A DNA stretch of 64,000 bases from JACWAE01 sp963847595 (GTDB lineage: Bacteria > Chloroflexota > Dehalococcoidia > SZUA-161), in NCBI GenBank assembly GCA_963847595.1, contig CAWKAJ010000001.1, forward strand, positions 62,001-126,000, written 5' to 3'. Both the position numbers and the translations under genes were made by a program. The first letter of the stretch is position 1; each line of letters starts with the position of its first letter. Under the pieces are notes generated by a model. The model was not told where the DNA came from, ran no database searches, and was given only the letters and a program-made list of their open reading frames with translations. Positions 15,961 to 23,285 of the stretch are shown here, piece after piece.

Positions 15961-17331
15961 ATGGCCGCAAAAGTAATTCGCATCTCCGTGCTTTTGCTCT
16001 GTGTGCTGGCGGCAGCTTTAGTCATCACTGGCTCTGTCTCGGCATCCCCTTCCCCAGAGGTTGATATACTGCACGTGAATGGGGATATTGTCCCAGCAGT
16101 TGCCAGCTACATCGACCGTGGGATCAGCCAAGCAGAGGATCACCAGGCGGCAGCCGTCATAATAGAACTAAGCACCCCCGGCGGCCTGCTGGACACGACA
16201 GAAAAAATCGTAGACCGCATCCTGGACGCTAAAGTGCCGGTGGTGGTATATGTTGACCGGTGGGCAGGCTCAGCGGGCACTTTCATCACTCTGGCTGCTA
16301 ATGTGGCAGCCATGGCTCCGGGAAGCCGCATCGGCGCCGCCAGCCCGGTATCAACAGAGGGAGAACTATCTGCGACTTTGCAGAAGAAATTAACAGAGGA
16401 TACGGCCGCCAGGATTAGAAGTCTGGCCGATTTACGCGGCCGAAATCAGGCGGCAGCAGAGGCCACAGTAGTCGAGGCTCTATCCTTCACTGACCAGGAG
16501 GCGCTGGGGCTTGCGCCTATCCCTGTGAATGACCAGGAATTGCTGGGACTCAGTTCTCCTTACCTTAGTCCTCCACTGGTTGACCTGGGGGCTAAGGACG
16601 TCGATTCACTGATTACCCAGCTCAACGGCAGGACAGTTAATGTGGCTGGCGAGCAGGTCACCATCAACACCGAAGGCTATGTTAAGAACGATGTGGGGAT
16701 GAGCGCCATTGAGAAGTTCCTTCAGGCAATCAGCAACCCCAATATCGCATATATTCTGCTTTCTCTGGCTGTAATCGCATTAATCCTTGAATTTATCCAC
16801 CCCGGCGCCATACTGCCCGGAGTGGTCGGAGCTATTTCCCTCATCCTCGCTTTCTATTCCTTAGCTGTGCTCGAAGCCTCGTGGGCAGGTGTATTTTTCA
16901 TCATACTCGCCTTCATCTTGTTTATACTTGAGGCATTTGTCACCAGCTTCGGGATACTGACTATAGGCGGGATAGCTTCGCTGATTATGGGCTCTATAAT
17001 CTTATTCGGTGGAGGTCCAGAATTGTTCCAGCTTCATATAAACTGGTGGGTTGTTGCAGCAGTGGTAATCGTGGTTACCGCAGTCTTCGCCTTCGTTATC
17101 GGAGCCATTATTCGTTCTCAGCGTCGCCGACCTGCTACAGGCAAAGAGGGACTGGTTGGAAAAGTGGCGGTTGCTCACACGGTGCTCGATCCTACAGGGA
17201 TGGTTTATGTTGAAGGCGAGCTATGGACAGCGACATCGGAAGCGGGTAGAATCGAAACCGGCGATGAGGTGGTGGTAACCAAGATCGAAGGGCTGAAACT
17301 CAGGGTCACTAAAAAACAGCAAGGAGGTTAG
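15961..17331 (+). CDS. NfeD-type membrane serine protease (ClpP-like plus OB domain)
   Basis: A 456-residue protein from the ATG at 15961, which gives a clean signal peptide or anchor; an in-frame GTG or ATG upstream would add 16-25 polar residues. A ClpP/SppA-like protease domain carries ELSTPGGLL and the nucleophile Ser in DRWAGSAGT. A helical region of four to five membrane segments follows (about 270-400), then a small OB-like NfeD C-terminal domain. It is encoded two bases before a slipin, the usual pairing. The pair is thought to control membrane protein quality. Confidence 0.9.
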   Translation: MAAKVIRISVLLLCVLAAALVITGSVSASPSPEVDILHVNGDIVPAVASYIDRGISQAEDHQAAAVIIELSTPGGLLDTTEKIVDRILDAKVPVVVYVDRWAGSAGTFITLAANVAAMAPGSRIGAASPVSTEGELSATLQKKLTEDTAARIRSLADLRGRNQAAAEATVVEALSFTDQEALGLAPIPVNDQELLGLSSPYLSPPLVDLGAKDVDSLITQLNGRTVNVAGEQVTINTEGYVKNDVGMSAIEKFLQAISNPNIAYILLSLAVIALILEFIHPGAILPGVVGAISLILAFYSLAVLEASWAGVFFIILAFILFILEAFVTSFGILTIGGIASLIMGSIILFGGGPELFQLHINWWVVAAVVIVVTAVFAFVIGAIIRSQRRRPATGKEGLVGKVAVAHTVLDPTGMVYVEGELWTATSEAGRIETGDEVVVTKIEGLKLRVTKKQQGG

Positions 17332-17333
17332 AC

Positions 17334-18086
17334 ATGACAGGGGCTATCATAGGGATCGTCGTTTTTGTATTCGTGATACTTGTAGTAGCCACGGCGGCAA
17401 TCAAGATTGCTCAGGAATATGAACGAGGTGTTGTCTTCCGCCTGGGCAGGTTTACGGGCGTGCGAGGGCCTGGGCTATTCATGATTATCCCATTCATCGA
17501 GCGCAGCGTGAAGGTAGACCTGCGTGTTGTGACCCTGGATGTCCCCTCACAAGAGGCGATTACAAAGGATAACGTGACAGTTAAGGTCAATGCCGTGGTT
17601 TATTTCAGGGTAGTCAAGCCCGAGGATTCAGTGATCAAGGTGTTCGACCATCGTTACGCTACCTCACAGATTTCCCAGACAACCCTGCGCAGCGTTATCG
17701 GCCAATCTGAACTCGACGAGGTGCTCGCCCACCGGGAGAAAATTAACCAGACGCTACAAAGGATAATCGACGAACAAACCGATCCCTGGGGAGTGAAAGT
17801 CAGCATAGTGGAGATAAAAGAGGTCGAACTTCCTCAAGCAATGCAGCGGGCGATTTCGGCCCAGGCAGAGGCAGAGCGAGAGAGAAGAGCCAAAGTCGTC
17901 CATGCCGAAGGCGAGCGTCAGGCAGCGGAGCAGCTGGCCGAGGCTGCTAAAGTTATGGCTACGCAGCCCATAGCACTACAACTGCGCTACTTGCAGACCC
18001 TGACAGTAATAGCTACTGAAAAAACGAATACGATAGTGTTCCCTCTGCCGGTAGACATGATTGCCTCACTGATAAAGCCAAAATAA
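17334..18086 (+). CDS. SPFH/band-7 slipin (stomatin-like)
   Basis: A 250-residue membrane-anchored stomatin homologue. A single N-terminal helix (about 3-27) is followed by the band-7 domain with YERGVVFRLGRFTGVRGPGL, VTLDVPSQEAITKDNV and the RSVIGQSELDEVL region. A charged helix rich in Ala, Glu and Arg (about 180-215) mediates oligomerisation, and the C-terminal hydrophobic patch QLRYLQTL is conserved. It is co-transcribed with the NfeD protease upstream, which in known cases cleaves the C-terminus of its stomatin partner. Confidence 0.94.
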   Translation: MTGAIIGIVVFVFVILVVATAAIKIAQEYERGVVFRLGRFTGVRGPGLFMIIPFIERSVKVDLRVVTLDVPSQEAITKDNVTVKVNAVVYFRVVKPEDSVIKVFDHRYATSQISQTTLRSVIGQSELDEVLAHREKINQTLQRIIDEQTDPWGVKVSIVEIKEVELPQAMQRAISAQAEAERERRAKVVHAEGERQAAEQLAEAAKVMATQPIALQLRYLQTLTVIATEKTNTIVFPLPVDMIASLIKPK

Positions 18087-18118
18087 ACTTAGGCTATCGC
18101 GTCCTCTGAAATTATGGT

Positions 18119-18146
18119 GTAGGGGCGTTCAATTGAACGCCCCTAC
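18119..18146. terminator. Perfect 28-bp palindrome, bidirectional terminator
   Basis: GTAGGGGCGTTCAA joined directly to its reverse complement TTGAACGCCCCTAC, with TTTCTTT following on the plus strand. It lies between the convergent slipin and birA genes. It fits an intrinsic terminator and belongs to the dispersed GGGGC palindrome family. Confidence 0.75.
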
Positions 18147-18179
18147 TTTCTTTAAGGGTGCTATTCCGAAATGCCTTTT

Positions 18180-18962
18180 CTAAGGTCGCAGTGTGACCTC
18201 TCCTGCTACAATGCGTACAAGTGTGCCATCAGGGCGTCTCAGCAGCAAAGCGCCGTCCTCGTCCACTGACTCGGCGCAGCCCTTTTCCACATCTGTGCCT
18301 GTTTTCACCTGTACCACCTTGCCCAGCGTCTCCAGCTTGTCCCGCCACTCCTGGTAAATAGGCTCGCCTCTGCGCAATGCCGAGTAAAAGTACTCTAGCT
18401 CATTAAGCAGGTGCAGGAGGACTTCCAACTGCGAGACCTTTTTACCTAGCTCAACCGAGAGGCTGGTGGCAATATCAGCTATCTCGGGATAAGCCTTGGG
18501 GTCGAAATTGACGTTTATCCCGATGCCGATGACTGCCCAATCGACGGATTGCCCGCGGAGAGCGCTCTCCGTCAAGATACCGCTTACTTTTTTGCTTCCA
18601 ATCAAGACATCATTGGGCCATTTAATAACCGTCTTAAGTCCCGTGGCTTTCTCAATGCAGCGGCTGGTAGCCAGAGCAGCTACCATGGTGAGACGGAGGA
18701 GCTGGCTCATCTCGGGGCGAAGGATGATGGAAACTGCCACCACGCCTGGAGGGTTAATCCAGGTCCGTCCCAGGCGAGCTCTGCCGGTAGTCTGCTCCTC
18801 AGCGACAACGACGGTACCTTCAGTCGCACCCTCTTTTGCCGCTTTCCTGGCTACATCCATGGTCGTGGTAACGGTGGGATAATAAAGGAAATTTTGCCCG
18901 ACAAACTTGGTGGTTAATCTTCGGCTTACTGCTTCAGGGGAGATGTCACTTTTTGACTTCAA
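18180..18962 (-). CDS. birA: Biotin--[acetyl-CoA-carboxylase] ligase, repressor domain absent
   Basis: A 260-residue biotin protein ligase that activates biotin as biotinyl-AMP and attaches it to the carboxyl carrier. The adenylate-binding loop is GRARLGRTW (residues 60-68). WPNDVLIGSKKVSGIL and IGIGINVNFD are conserved, and a C-terminal SH3-like domain is present. The short N-terminus lacks a DNA-binding helix-turn-helix, so it is a class I enzyme without repressor function. It is transcribed away from rnpB. Confidence 0.93.
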   Translation of the reverse strand: MKSKSDISPEAVSRRLTTKFVGQNFLYYPTVTTTMDVARKAAKEGATEGTVVVAEEQTTGRARLGRTWINPPGVVAVSIILRPEMSQLLRLTMVAALATSRCIEKATGLKTVIKWPNDVLIGSKKVSGILTESALRGQSVDWAVIGIGINVNFDPKAYPEIADIATSLSVELGKKVSQLEVLLHLLNELEYFYSALRRGEPIYQEWRDKLETLGKVVQVKTGTDVEKGCAESVDEDGALLLRRPDGTLVRIVAGEVTLRP

Positions 18963-18992
18963 TCCCTTTTCCTTATTTATGGCAGATGGGAC

Positions 18993-19025
18993 GAAGCGGA
19001 CAGTTCAGGCTAAACTGTCCGCTTC
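18993..19025 (-). terminator. Strong stem-loop downstream of rnpB
   Basis: GAAGCGGACAGTT (18993-19005) pairs perfectly over 13 bp with AACTGTCCGCTTC (19013-19025), loop of seven. It starts eight bases after the 3' end of the rnpB RNA. No clear T tract follows on the minus strand, so it may be a processing or stability hairpin rather than a classical terminator. Confidence 0.6.
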
Positions 19026-19032
19026 ACGATAA

Positions 19033-19427
19033 CCAAGTAAACCTATAAGCCGGGTCCTGTACTTGCTGGGAATCAGTTTACGACCGCAGCCTTCTTCCTG
19101 ATTCCTAACAAGCGGTGACCATCTGTCTAGCCCTTTCGTTACCGGAAGGGTCAAGCGACCAACCCGAGGACAGGCCGGGCATCCTTCTCGTCCTCCTATT
19201 CGGTCTTGCTCCGGATGGGGTTTACCCAGCCGATCGGTCACCCGACCGCTGGTGAGCTCTTGCCCCACCATTTCACCCTTGCCCGCCTGTGGCGGGCGGT
19301 ATGTTTCTGTGGCACTTTCCGTAGGGTCGCCCCTCCTGGGTGTTACCCAGCATCCTGCCCGGCGGAGCCCGGACTTTCCTCCCCTTCCCGCTTGACGCAA
19401 GAAGGGGCAGCCACCCGGTTTACTTGG
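19033..19427 (-). ncRNA. rnpB: RNase P RNA, bacterial type A
   Basis: The catalytic RNA of RNase P, which matures the 5' ends of tRNAs. The terminal helix P1 is explicit: CCAAGTAAACC at the 5' end pairs with GGTTTACTTGG at the 3' end. The hallmark 5' block GAGGAAAGTCCGGGCT lies at 19366-19381 (minus strand), ACAGAA at 19305-19310, and the conserved 3' part reads CCCGGCTTAT before P1. Length is about 395 nt, normal for the class. A GCCCGCC-ACA-GGCGGGC hairpin stands in the middle. Open frames across it on both strands are artefacts. Confidence 0.95.
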
Positions 19428-19487
19428 CAATATTCAATGTTTCAGTTTACTACAACTGTCTACTGGGAACAATTTAAACCCGAGTCG

Positions 19488-20189
19488 CTAGCTCAGGTAC
19501 AGGATGCGGCCACAGTTGCTGCATTGCGCCAGTTCCTGCCCCATCCTGGCTTTCTGCTGGTCGGACACGGAGAGGCTGATGCGGCACCCCTGACACCTCC
19601 CCTGCACTACCTTAGCCACCGCCTGCCCCTGTTTCGCCCGTCGCATTTCTTCATAAAGTTCGAGGCTGGCAGAATCTATTTGACTCGCTAGCATGTCCCT
19701 ATTTTGCTTTAGCCGGGCCACCTCTGTCTCCAACTCTGCTTGCTGGTTCGACAGCTTCCGCTGGTTCTCCCGCCATTCCCGTTCTATCTTTTCAAAGTCA
19801 CTTTTCTTAAGGCCGATATCCTGCTGTAAGGAGTCCACGTCCATCATTAAGGCCAGCAGTTTATCCTCCCGCTCAGCGCGCTGCGCCTTGAGAATCTCCA
19901 TATCCTGCTGAAAAGGAGTGAGCTCTCTGGGATTCTTGACCGAGCCACCGTATAGCTTTTTCTCCACAACGGAAATCTTGGAACCCAGCTCGTTGAGCTC
20001 CCATTCCGACGTTTTCTGCTGGTGTTCCAGATCGGCAAGGCGCTTCTTCTCCGAATCGAGGGCGGCGCGTGCCACCACCAGGTCATCATCTTTCCCCAGC
20101 TGGCTTTTCACCTGTGTCAAAGCCTGGGTCTTATGCTCGATATCGAGGTCTACCTCTTGAAGCTCGTAAAGCTGTTTTGCCTTGTTCAT
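19488..20189 (-). CDS. Coiled-coil protein with C4-type zinc ribbon
   Basis: A 233-residue protein with a long antiparallel coiled coil (about 5-180) rich in Leu, Glu, Lys and Gln, then a C4 zinc ribbon with Cys199, Cys202, Cys223 and Cys226. This matches a widespread bacterial family annotated as C4-type zinc ribbon domain proteins, whose role is still unsettled (proposed links to nucleic acid binding). It is a single-gene unit directly upstream of rnpB on the same strand, so read-through into rnpB is possible. Confidence 0.88.
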   Translation of the reverse strand: MNKAKQLYELQEVDLDIEHKTQALTQVKSQLGKDDDLVVARAALDSEKKRLADLEHQQKTSEWELNELGSKISVVEKKLYGGSVKNPRELTPFQQDMEILKAQRAEREDKLLALMMDVDSLQQDIGLKKSDFEKIEREWRENQRKLSNQQAELETEVARLKQNRDMLASQIDSASLELYEEMRRAKQGQAVAKVVQGRCQGCRISLSVSDQQKARMGQELAQCSNCGRILYLS

Positions 20190-20201
20190 CGCACCCTAGT
20201 T

Positions 20202-20230
20202 AGGATAGCGTAGACAGGCAAATTAAGCAA
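20202..20230 (-). promoter_or_regulatory. Promoter of the zinc-ribbon gene, short leader
   Basis: On the minus strand, TTGCTT (20225-20230), 17 bp, then TATCCT (20202-20207). Predicted start is near 20195, only about six bases before the ATG at 20189, so the message would be nearly leaderless. Confidence 0.5.
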
Positions 20231-20670
20231 GCCTGGGTTGGCCTTCAGCTTTCCAATTTCAGCAATCGGAGATTTTAGGTATAGCACGGCCCGAGATTTG
20301 GGGTTTGCGAATTATTCAATTTTGGGGCCGCCGGACGCCGGGATTTCGCAGGCCGCGGTCAGCTTCAGCCGAACGCAGCGGGGACCGTCTGAGTAAAAAG
20401 CATCCCTATGTTAAGGGGCACTATCCCCAAAACGAATTCCCACGAACGAAACCCCACATATTCAATTTTCCAGGGGATGCCAAGAGCTTTGCGCAACCAG
20501 CAATCGGCTTAAAGCTATCAGCCCACAAAAGTGAGGCTCAGTAGATGCCGGCTGCTGCTCTTGAATTGGGTCGGGAGCTGTGTACATTCAGTCCCAATGT
20601 TATGAAGCCATTATAGAACATTAGTTCTTAATCTGTCAAGAGGAGGATGTCGCGGGGGGCAGGGCAGTGG
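20231..20670. other. Intergenic region without a supported gene
   Basis: About 440 bases lie between the divergent side of the zinc-ribbon gene and the end of the lipoprotein gene. An open frame of 79 codons at 20305-20544 has no ribosome site and an odd Arg/Pro-rich composition. I see a loose CGGTC...GACCG inverted repeat near 20352-20386 and nothing else. Confidence 0.5.
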
Positions 20671-21108
20671 CTAGTAGAGAGTCACCGACTCATTTCCCTT
20701 GCTCACGTTGTCGAGCTCGCAGAAAATGGTGAGTGTGGTGTTTCCGGCAACAGTTGAGGCTGTGGGCTTGACTATAACGTTCGGGCCACCGATAACGGTA
20801 ACGGAATGACTGCCGTCCGCCACTATCGCAAAGATGGAGACCTCTCCCGAAACTGGAGACGAGAAACGGGCGACAATATCTGCCGCGCTGGGAGTTGTCA
20901 GGGTGTGCTCCGAAGCATCAGTGTCGAAGCGGAACAGGAGGTATTGACCAAACTGGGCACCGGTCATGATGAGATCGCTGGTCCCTGAGTCATAGAAGGC
21001 ACTTTGCGGTGTGCTCTGCGACCCGAGGCAGGATGACAAAGGGAACAAGCCGAGCACCAGGAGGATAAGAAGAGCGGGGAGATACCAGCGAGGAGACTTT
21101 CGTTTCAT
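20671..21108 (-). CDS. Small lipoprotein of unknown function
   Basis: A 145-residue secreted lipoprotein. The signal peptide has a basic start (MKRKSPRWY), a leucine-rich core and the lipobox PLSSC with Cys27 as the lipidation site. The mature part is rich in Ser, Thr and Val and predicted beta-stranded, with no motif I can name. It has its own promoter (TTGACT-17-TAAGAT). It is divergent from the riboswitch-btuF module, 240 bp away from the first aptamer; no functional link is shown. Confidence 0.7.
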   Translation of the reverse strand: MKRKSPRWYLPALLILLVLGLFPLSSCLGSQSTPQSAFYDSGTSDLIMTGAQFGQYLLFRFDTDASEHTLTTPSAADIVARFSSPVSGEVSIFAIVADGSHSVTVIGGPNVIVKPTASTVAGNTTLTIFCELDNVSKGNESVTLY

Positions 21109-21131
21109 GTGTTTCTCCTATTGTTGGTGTA

Positions 21132-21160
21132 ATCTTAGTGAATTGTGCCAGCGAAGTCAA
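21132..21160 (-). promoter_or_regulatory. Promoter of the lipoprotein gene
   Basis: On the minus strand, TTGACT (21155-21160), 17 bp, TAAGAT (21132-21137). Predicted start is near 21125, about 17 bases before the ATG, with AGGAG in between as ribosome site. Confidence 0.65.
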
Positions 21161-21202
21161 GCATTTTCAGGATGAGATACGCATGGGCGTTAATACATAG
21201 AA

Positions 21203-21226
21203 AGGGGCACGGCATGCCATGCCCCT
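21203..21226. repeat. GGGGCA palindrome
   Basis: AGGGGCA(C)GGCA and TGCC(A)TGCCCCT form a 12-bp arm palindrome with one mismatch, centred on GGCATGCC. Member of the dispersed palindrome family. Confidence 0.7.
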
Positions 21227-21291
21227 ACGACTCTATACTGTGCTCGCTTTGGTAAAGTAGGAAGATGGCGAAAAAATGACGGGGAAAGTAT

Positions 21292-21320
21292 TTGCTTTTT
21301 GTTTTCTGATATGTTATAAA
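21292..21320 (+). promoter_or_regulatory. Promoter 1 of the cobalamin uptake module
   Basis: TTGCTT (21292-21297), 17 bp, TATAAA (21315-21320), upstream of the first aptamer. The same boxes and spacing are kept in the second copy. Confidence 0.7.
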
Positions 21321-21348
21321 TACAAGCAGAAAATTTAATAGCGAAAGT

Positions 21349-21460
21349 AGAGGTGCCTGGGCGCGAGTTCAGGCTCAAACGGAAAGCAAGTTCGGTGAGA
21401 ATCCGACGCAGTCGCGCTGCTGTGACTCGCTAACAGCGAGAAGTCAGAACGCCGGCCTCT
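21349..21460 (+). promoter_or_regulatory. Cobalamin riboswitch 1 (aptamer)
   Basis: A B12-sensing mRNA leader. P1 pairs AGAGG (21349-21353) with CCTCT (21456-21460). Core landmarks are GCCTGGGCGCGAG, CGGAAAGC, GTTCGGTGAGAATCCGACGCAG and the B12 box AGTCAGAACGCCGGCC (21442-21457). It precedes a B12-binding lipoprotein gene, as expected. The variable stem reads CTGTGACTCGCTAACAGCGAG here and differs slightly in copy 2. Confidence 0.93.
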
Positions 21461-21464
21461 AGTT

Positions 21465-21504
21465 GAGCCACAATGCCTCCGCGAGAGAGGGGTTGCTCTT
21501 TTTT
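21465..21504 (+). terminator. Riboswitch 1 expression platform, first terminator
   Basis: GAGC (21465-21468) and CCTC pair with GAGG and GCTC (21495-21498), followed by six T. AGAGG at 21486-21490 can alternatively pair with the 3' strand of aptamer P1 (CCTCT), which gives a plausible terminator/antiterminator switch. The pairing is read by eye, not folded. Confidence 0.65.
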
Positions 21505-21522
21505 GTGCCCAATTTCGGAACG

Positions 21523-21552
21523 CCCCTCGTTCTGCAGAGCGAGGGGATTTTT
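21523..21552 (+). terminator. Second intrinsic terminator after riboswitch 1
   Basis: CCCCTCG (21523-21529) and CGAGGGG (21540-21546) with a 10-base loop, followed by ATTTTTG. Two terminators in series before btuF would tighten shut-off when cobalamin is bound. Confidence 0.75.
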
Positions 21553-21661
21553 GTTTCCCCTCCTAGATAAGGAGATCCATGTCTAAGGAAGGCTGAGAGG
21601 CATATCATGCCAATGAAGTAACGATAGCAAAATATAAACGATGAGAGATACAGGAGGGTTA

Positions 21662-22798
21662 ATGAAAAAACTGAGCATCGCATTGACGGCATTGCTATTG
21701 CTTGCATGCGTTACCGCATGCATTAGTTGTGATGCCAATACTAATGTAGTTACACCTACACCTATACCGACTCTTGCTCCTACACCTACGATAACAGCAG
21801 CGCCAACACCAACTCCTACTCCTACGCCTACGCCTATTCCTACACCTACACCCACGCCCACTCCCACACCAACACCCGCTCCTACGCCTACTCCCACTCC
21901 CACTCCCACACCTGTGTTTGTTCCAGTATACATCCCGCCACCACCTACTCCTACGCCCACGCCTACTCCTATCAGTGGGGTCGATGACATGGGAAGACCA
22001 TTTATGTTCGCGACTCCACCACAAAGAATCGTCTCACCTGCACCCAGCATCACCGAGACATTATTCGCCCTGGGTTTGGATGACACGATCGTGGGAGTAA
22101 GCGATCAATGCGACTATCCGGCGGCAGCCACAACCAAACCCTCAGTAGGTGGGTATTGGAATCCTAGTCTCGAAGCAATCACGGCACTAAACCCGGACCT
22201 AGTTCTAACTGACGGTTACCAAGAAGACCCATATGCTAAACTGGTAAGCTTAGGAATTCCTGTCGTCGTTCTGCAGCCTGCGGATATCAATGGCATATTC
22301 CGGGACATTAGAATACTCGGGAATATCACTGCAACACAGCAAATAGCGGAGCAACTCATCAGCAGTATGCAGGCAAGCATTGACGCCGTTGTTAGCACTG
22401 TGGGAAATGCCACCACCCAACCCCGGGTATTCTACGTCTATGATGCCACAGATCCTACAATGCCCTGGACAGCGGGGCCAGGCTCCTTTATCGATAACCT
22501 CATTAACCTGGCAGGCGGAGAGAACGTGGCCGGCAATGCTTCAGGACCATACATACAGTTCAATATGGAGGATTTGGTCAACTCCGACCCTGAAGTAATT
22601 CTCTTAGACTCTACCATGGGGACAACGATATCGCCTGAAACGTTAGGGACACTGCCAGGATGGGAGGATTTGACTGCGGTAAAGGAAGGACGGGTTTACA
22701 CAATCAATGGAGATTTGGTCGACCGCTCCGGCCCGCGCATAGTGCAGGGCCTCGAGGCTATCGCACAAGCAATCCATCCGGAGCTGTTCGGGCAATAG
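21662..22798 (+). CDS. btuF: Cobalamin-binding lipoprotein with Thr-Pro linker (BtuF-like 1)
   Basis: A 378-residue ABC transporter substrate-binding lipoprotein. I chose the ATG at 21662 (GGAGGGTTA ahead), not the in-frame start at 21641. Signal peptide with lipobox cysteine at 16 or 20, then a Thr-Pro repeat linker (about 31-103), then the BtuF fold: DDMGRPF, PSITETLFALGL, PDLVLTDG, PWTAGPGSF and NMEDLVNSDPEVILLD. The linker would hold the binding domain away from the membrane. It stands alone behind riboswitch 1; the permease and ATPase are encoded only in the next operon, so both lipoproteins probably share one BtuCD. Confidence 0.9.
   Translation: MKKLSIALTALLLLACVTACISCDANTNVVTPTPIPTLAPTPTITAAPTPTPTPTPTPIPTPTPTPTPTPTPAPTPTPTPTPTPVFVPVYIPPPPTPTPTPTPISGVDDMGRPFMFATPPQRIVSPAPSITETLFALGLDDTIVGVSDQCDYPAAATTKPSVGGYWNPSLEAITALNPDLVLTDGYQEDPYAKLVSLGIPVVVLQPADINGIFRDIRILGNITATQQIAEQLISSMQASIDAVVSTVGNATTQPRVFYVYDATDPTMPWTAGPGSFIDNLINLAGGENVAGNASGPYIQFNMEDLVNSDPEVILLDSTMGTTISPETLGTLPGWEDLTAVKEGRVYTINGDLVDRSGPRIVQGLEAIAQAIHPELFGQ
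21757..21970 (+). repeat. Minisatellite encoding the Thr-Pro linker
   Basis: A run of ACxCCx hexamers (CCTACACCTACG and CCCACTCCCACA variants) encodes (Thr-Pro)n with a few Ile, Ala and Val interruptions. The copies vary at third positions, so the array has aged by point mutation, but it may still change length by slippage. Confidence 0.8.
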
Positions 22799-22865
22799 AT
22801 ACAAGAGAGGCTTAGTGGTAGATAAGCTATACCTTGTTTGTACAACTTTTAGGCATATATAGAAG

Positions 22866-22888
22866 GGGGCGACCCGTTGGGTCGCCCC
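22866..22888. repeat. GGGGCGACCC palindrome after btuF1
   Basis: GGGGCGACCC-GTT-GGGTCGCCCC, a 10-bp perfect stem with a 3-base loop, about 68 bases past the btuF1 stop. It could be the terminator of the btuF1 message though no T tract follows. A looser relative (AGGGCA...TGCCCCT) follows at 22897-22927. Confidence 0.65.
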
Positions 22889-22992
22889 TACGATTCAGGG
22901 CACGATCCACCAGAGGCGGATGCCCCTAAGCTCTGTACTCTGCTCGCTTTGGTAAAGGGGAAGATAGGCGGAGAAAATGTTGGGGAAAATAT

Positions 22993-23021
22993 TTGCTTTT
23001 TGTGACACGATATGTTATAAA
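22993..23021 (+). promoter_or_regulatory. Promoter 2 of the cobalamin operon
   Basis: TTGCTT (22993-22998), 17 bp, TATAAA (23016-23021). Identical boxes and spacing to promoter 1 although the spacer sequence has changed, which supports both as functional. Confidence 0.75.
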
Positions 23022-23049
23022 TACAGGCAGAAAATTTAATAGCGAAAGT

Positions 23050-23160
23050 AGAGGTGCCTGGGCGCGAGTTCAGGCTCAAACGGAAAGCAAGTTCGGTGAG
23101 AATCCGACGCAGTCCCGCTACTGTGAATCGCTAAGGCGAGAAGTCAGAACGCCGACCTCT
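23050..23160 (+). promoter_or_regulatory. Cobalamin riboswitch 2 (aptamer)
   Basis: Aptamer with P1 AGAGG (23050-23054) and CCTCT (23156-23160), the same core as riboswitch 1, and B12 box AGTCAGAACGCCGACC (23142-23157). It controls the long btuF2-cob-btuCD operon. Compared with copy 1 the variable stem is shorter (TGTGAATCGCTAAGGCGAG) and the B12 box has one G-to-A change. Confidence 0.93.
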
Positions 23161-23164
23161 AGTT

Positions 23165-23203
23165 GAGCTACGATGCCTCCGCGGAGAGGGGTTGCTCTTT
23201 TTT
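23165..23203 (+). terminator. Riboswitch 2 expression platform, first terminator
   Basis: GAGC (23165-23168) and CCTC pair with GAGG and GCTC (23194-23197), followed by six T. As in copy 1, AGAGG within it can instead pair with CCTCT of aptamer P1. Confidence 0.65.
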
Positions 23204-23228
23204 GTGGCTACTTATATCTTGGGAACGT

Positions 23229-23257
23229 CCCCTCGTTCTGCAGAGCGAGGGGATTTT
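23229..23257 (+). terminator. Second intrinsic terminator after riboswitch 2
   Basis: CCCCTCG (23229-23235) and CGAGGGG (23246-23252) with the same TTCTGCAGAG loop as copy 1, followed by ATTTTC. Confidence 0.7.
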
Positions 23258-23285
23258 CATTTCACCTAAGGACGAAGGGGGAACG

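Larger units (their letters stand above)
21231..21555 (+). repeat. Copy 1 of the duplicated promoter-riboswitch-terminator block
   Basis: From CTCTATACTG to the end of the second terminator this block is repeated at 22931-23258 with high identity. Long stretches are identical, including the -35/-10 boxes, TTTAATAGCGAAAGTAGAGG and most of the aptamer. Together with the homologous btuF genes that follow each copy, this marks a tandem duplication of the whole module. Confidence 0.85.
22931..23258 (+). repeat. Copy 2 of the duplicated promoter-riboswitch-terminator block
   Basis: Second copy of the block at 21231-21555. It keeps the promoter, aptamer and both terminators. Differences are small substitutions and a few short indels, for example in the variable stem and in the region between the two terminators. 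Confidence 0.85.

Noticed and set aside
19005..19691. Open frames of 141 codons (minus) and 161 codons (plus) across 19005-19691
   Set aside because: They lie over rnpB, whose P1 helix and conserved blocks are explicit. Their translations have no family-like features.
20305..20544. 79-codon open frame between the zinc-ribbon and lipoprotein genes
   Set aside because: No ribosome site and an Arg/Pro-rich composition unlike real neighbours.
21757..21970. Possible CRISPR or tandem repeat array
   Set aside because: The units are in-frame hexamers encoding Thr-Pro, without spacers. No CRISPR array was found in the window.
21583..22086. 167-codon Gly/Val-rich open frame on the minus strand
   Set aside because: It is the antisense of the Thr-Pro repeat of btuF1; repetitive codons keep it open by chance.
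23163..23285. Upstream extension of btuF2 (41 extra codons)
   Set aside because: This part is riboswitch and terminator RNA; the TTG at 23286 has a ribosome site and gives a normal lipoprotein signal peptide.
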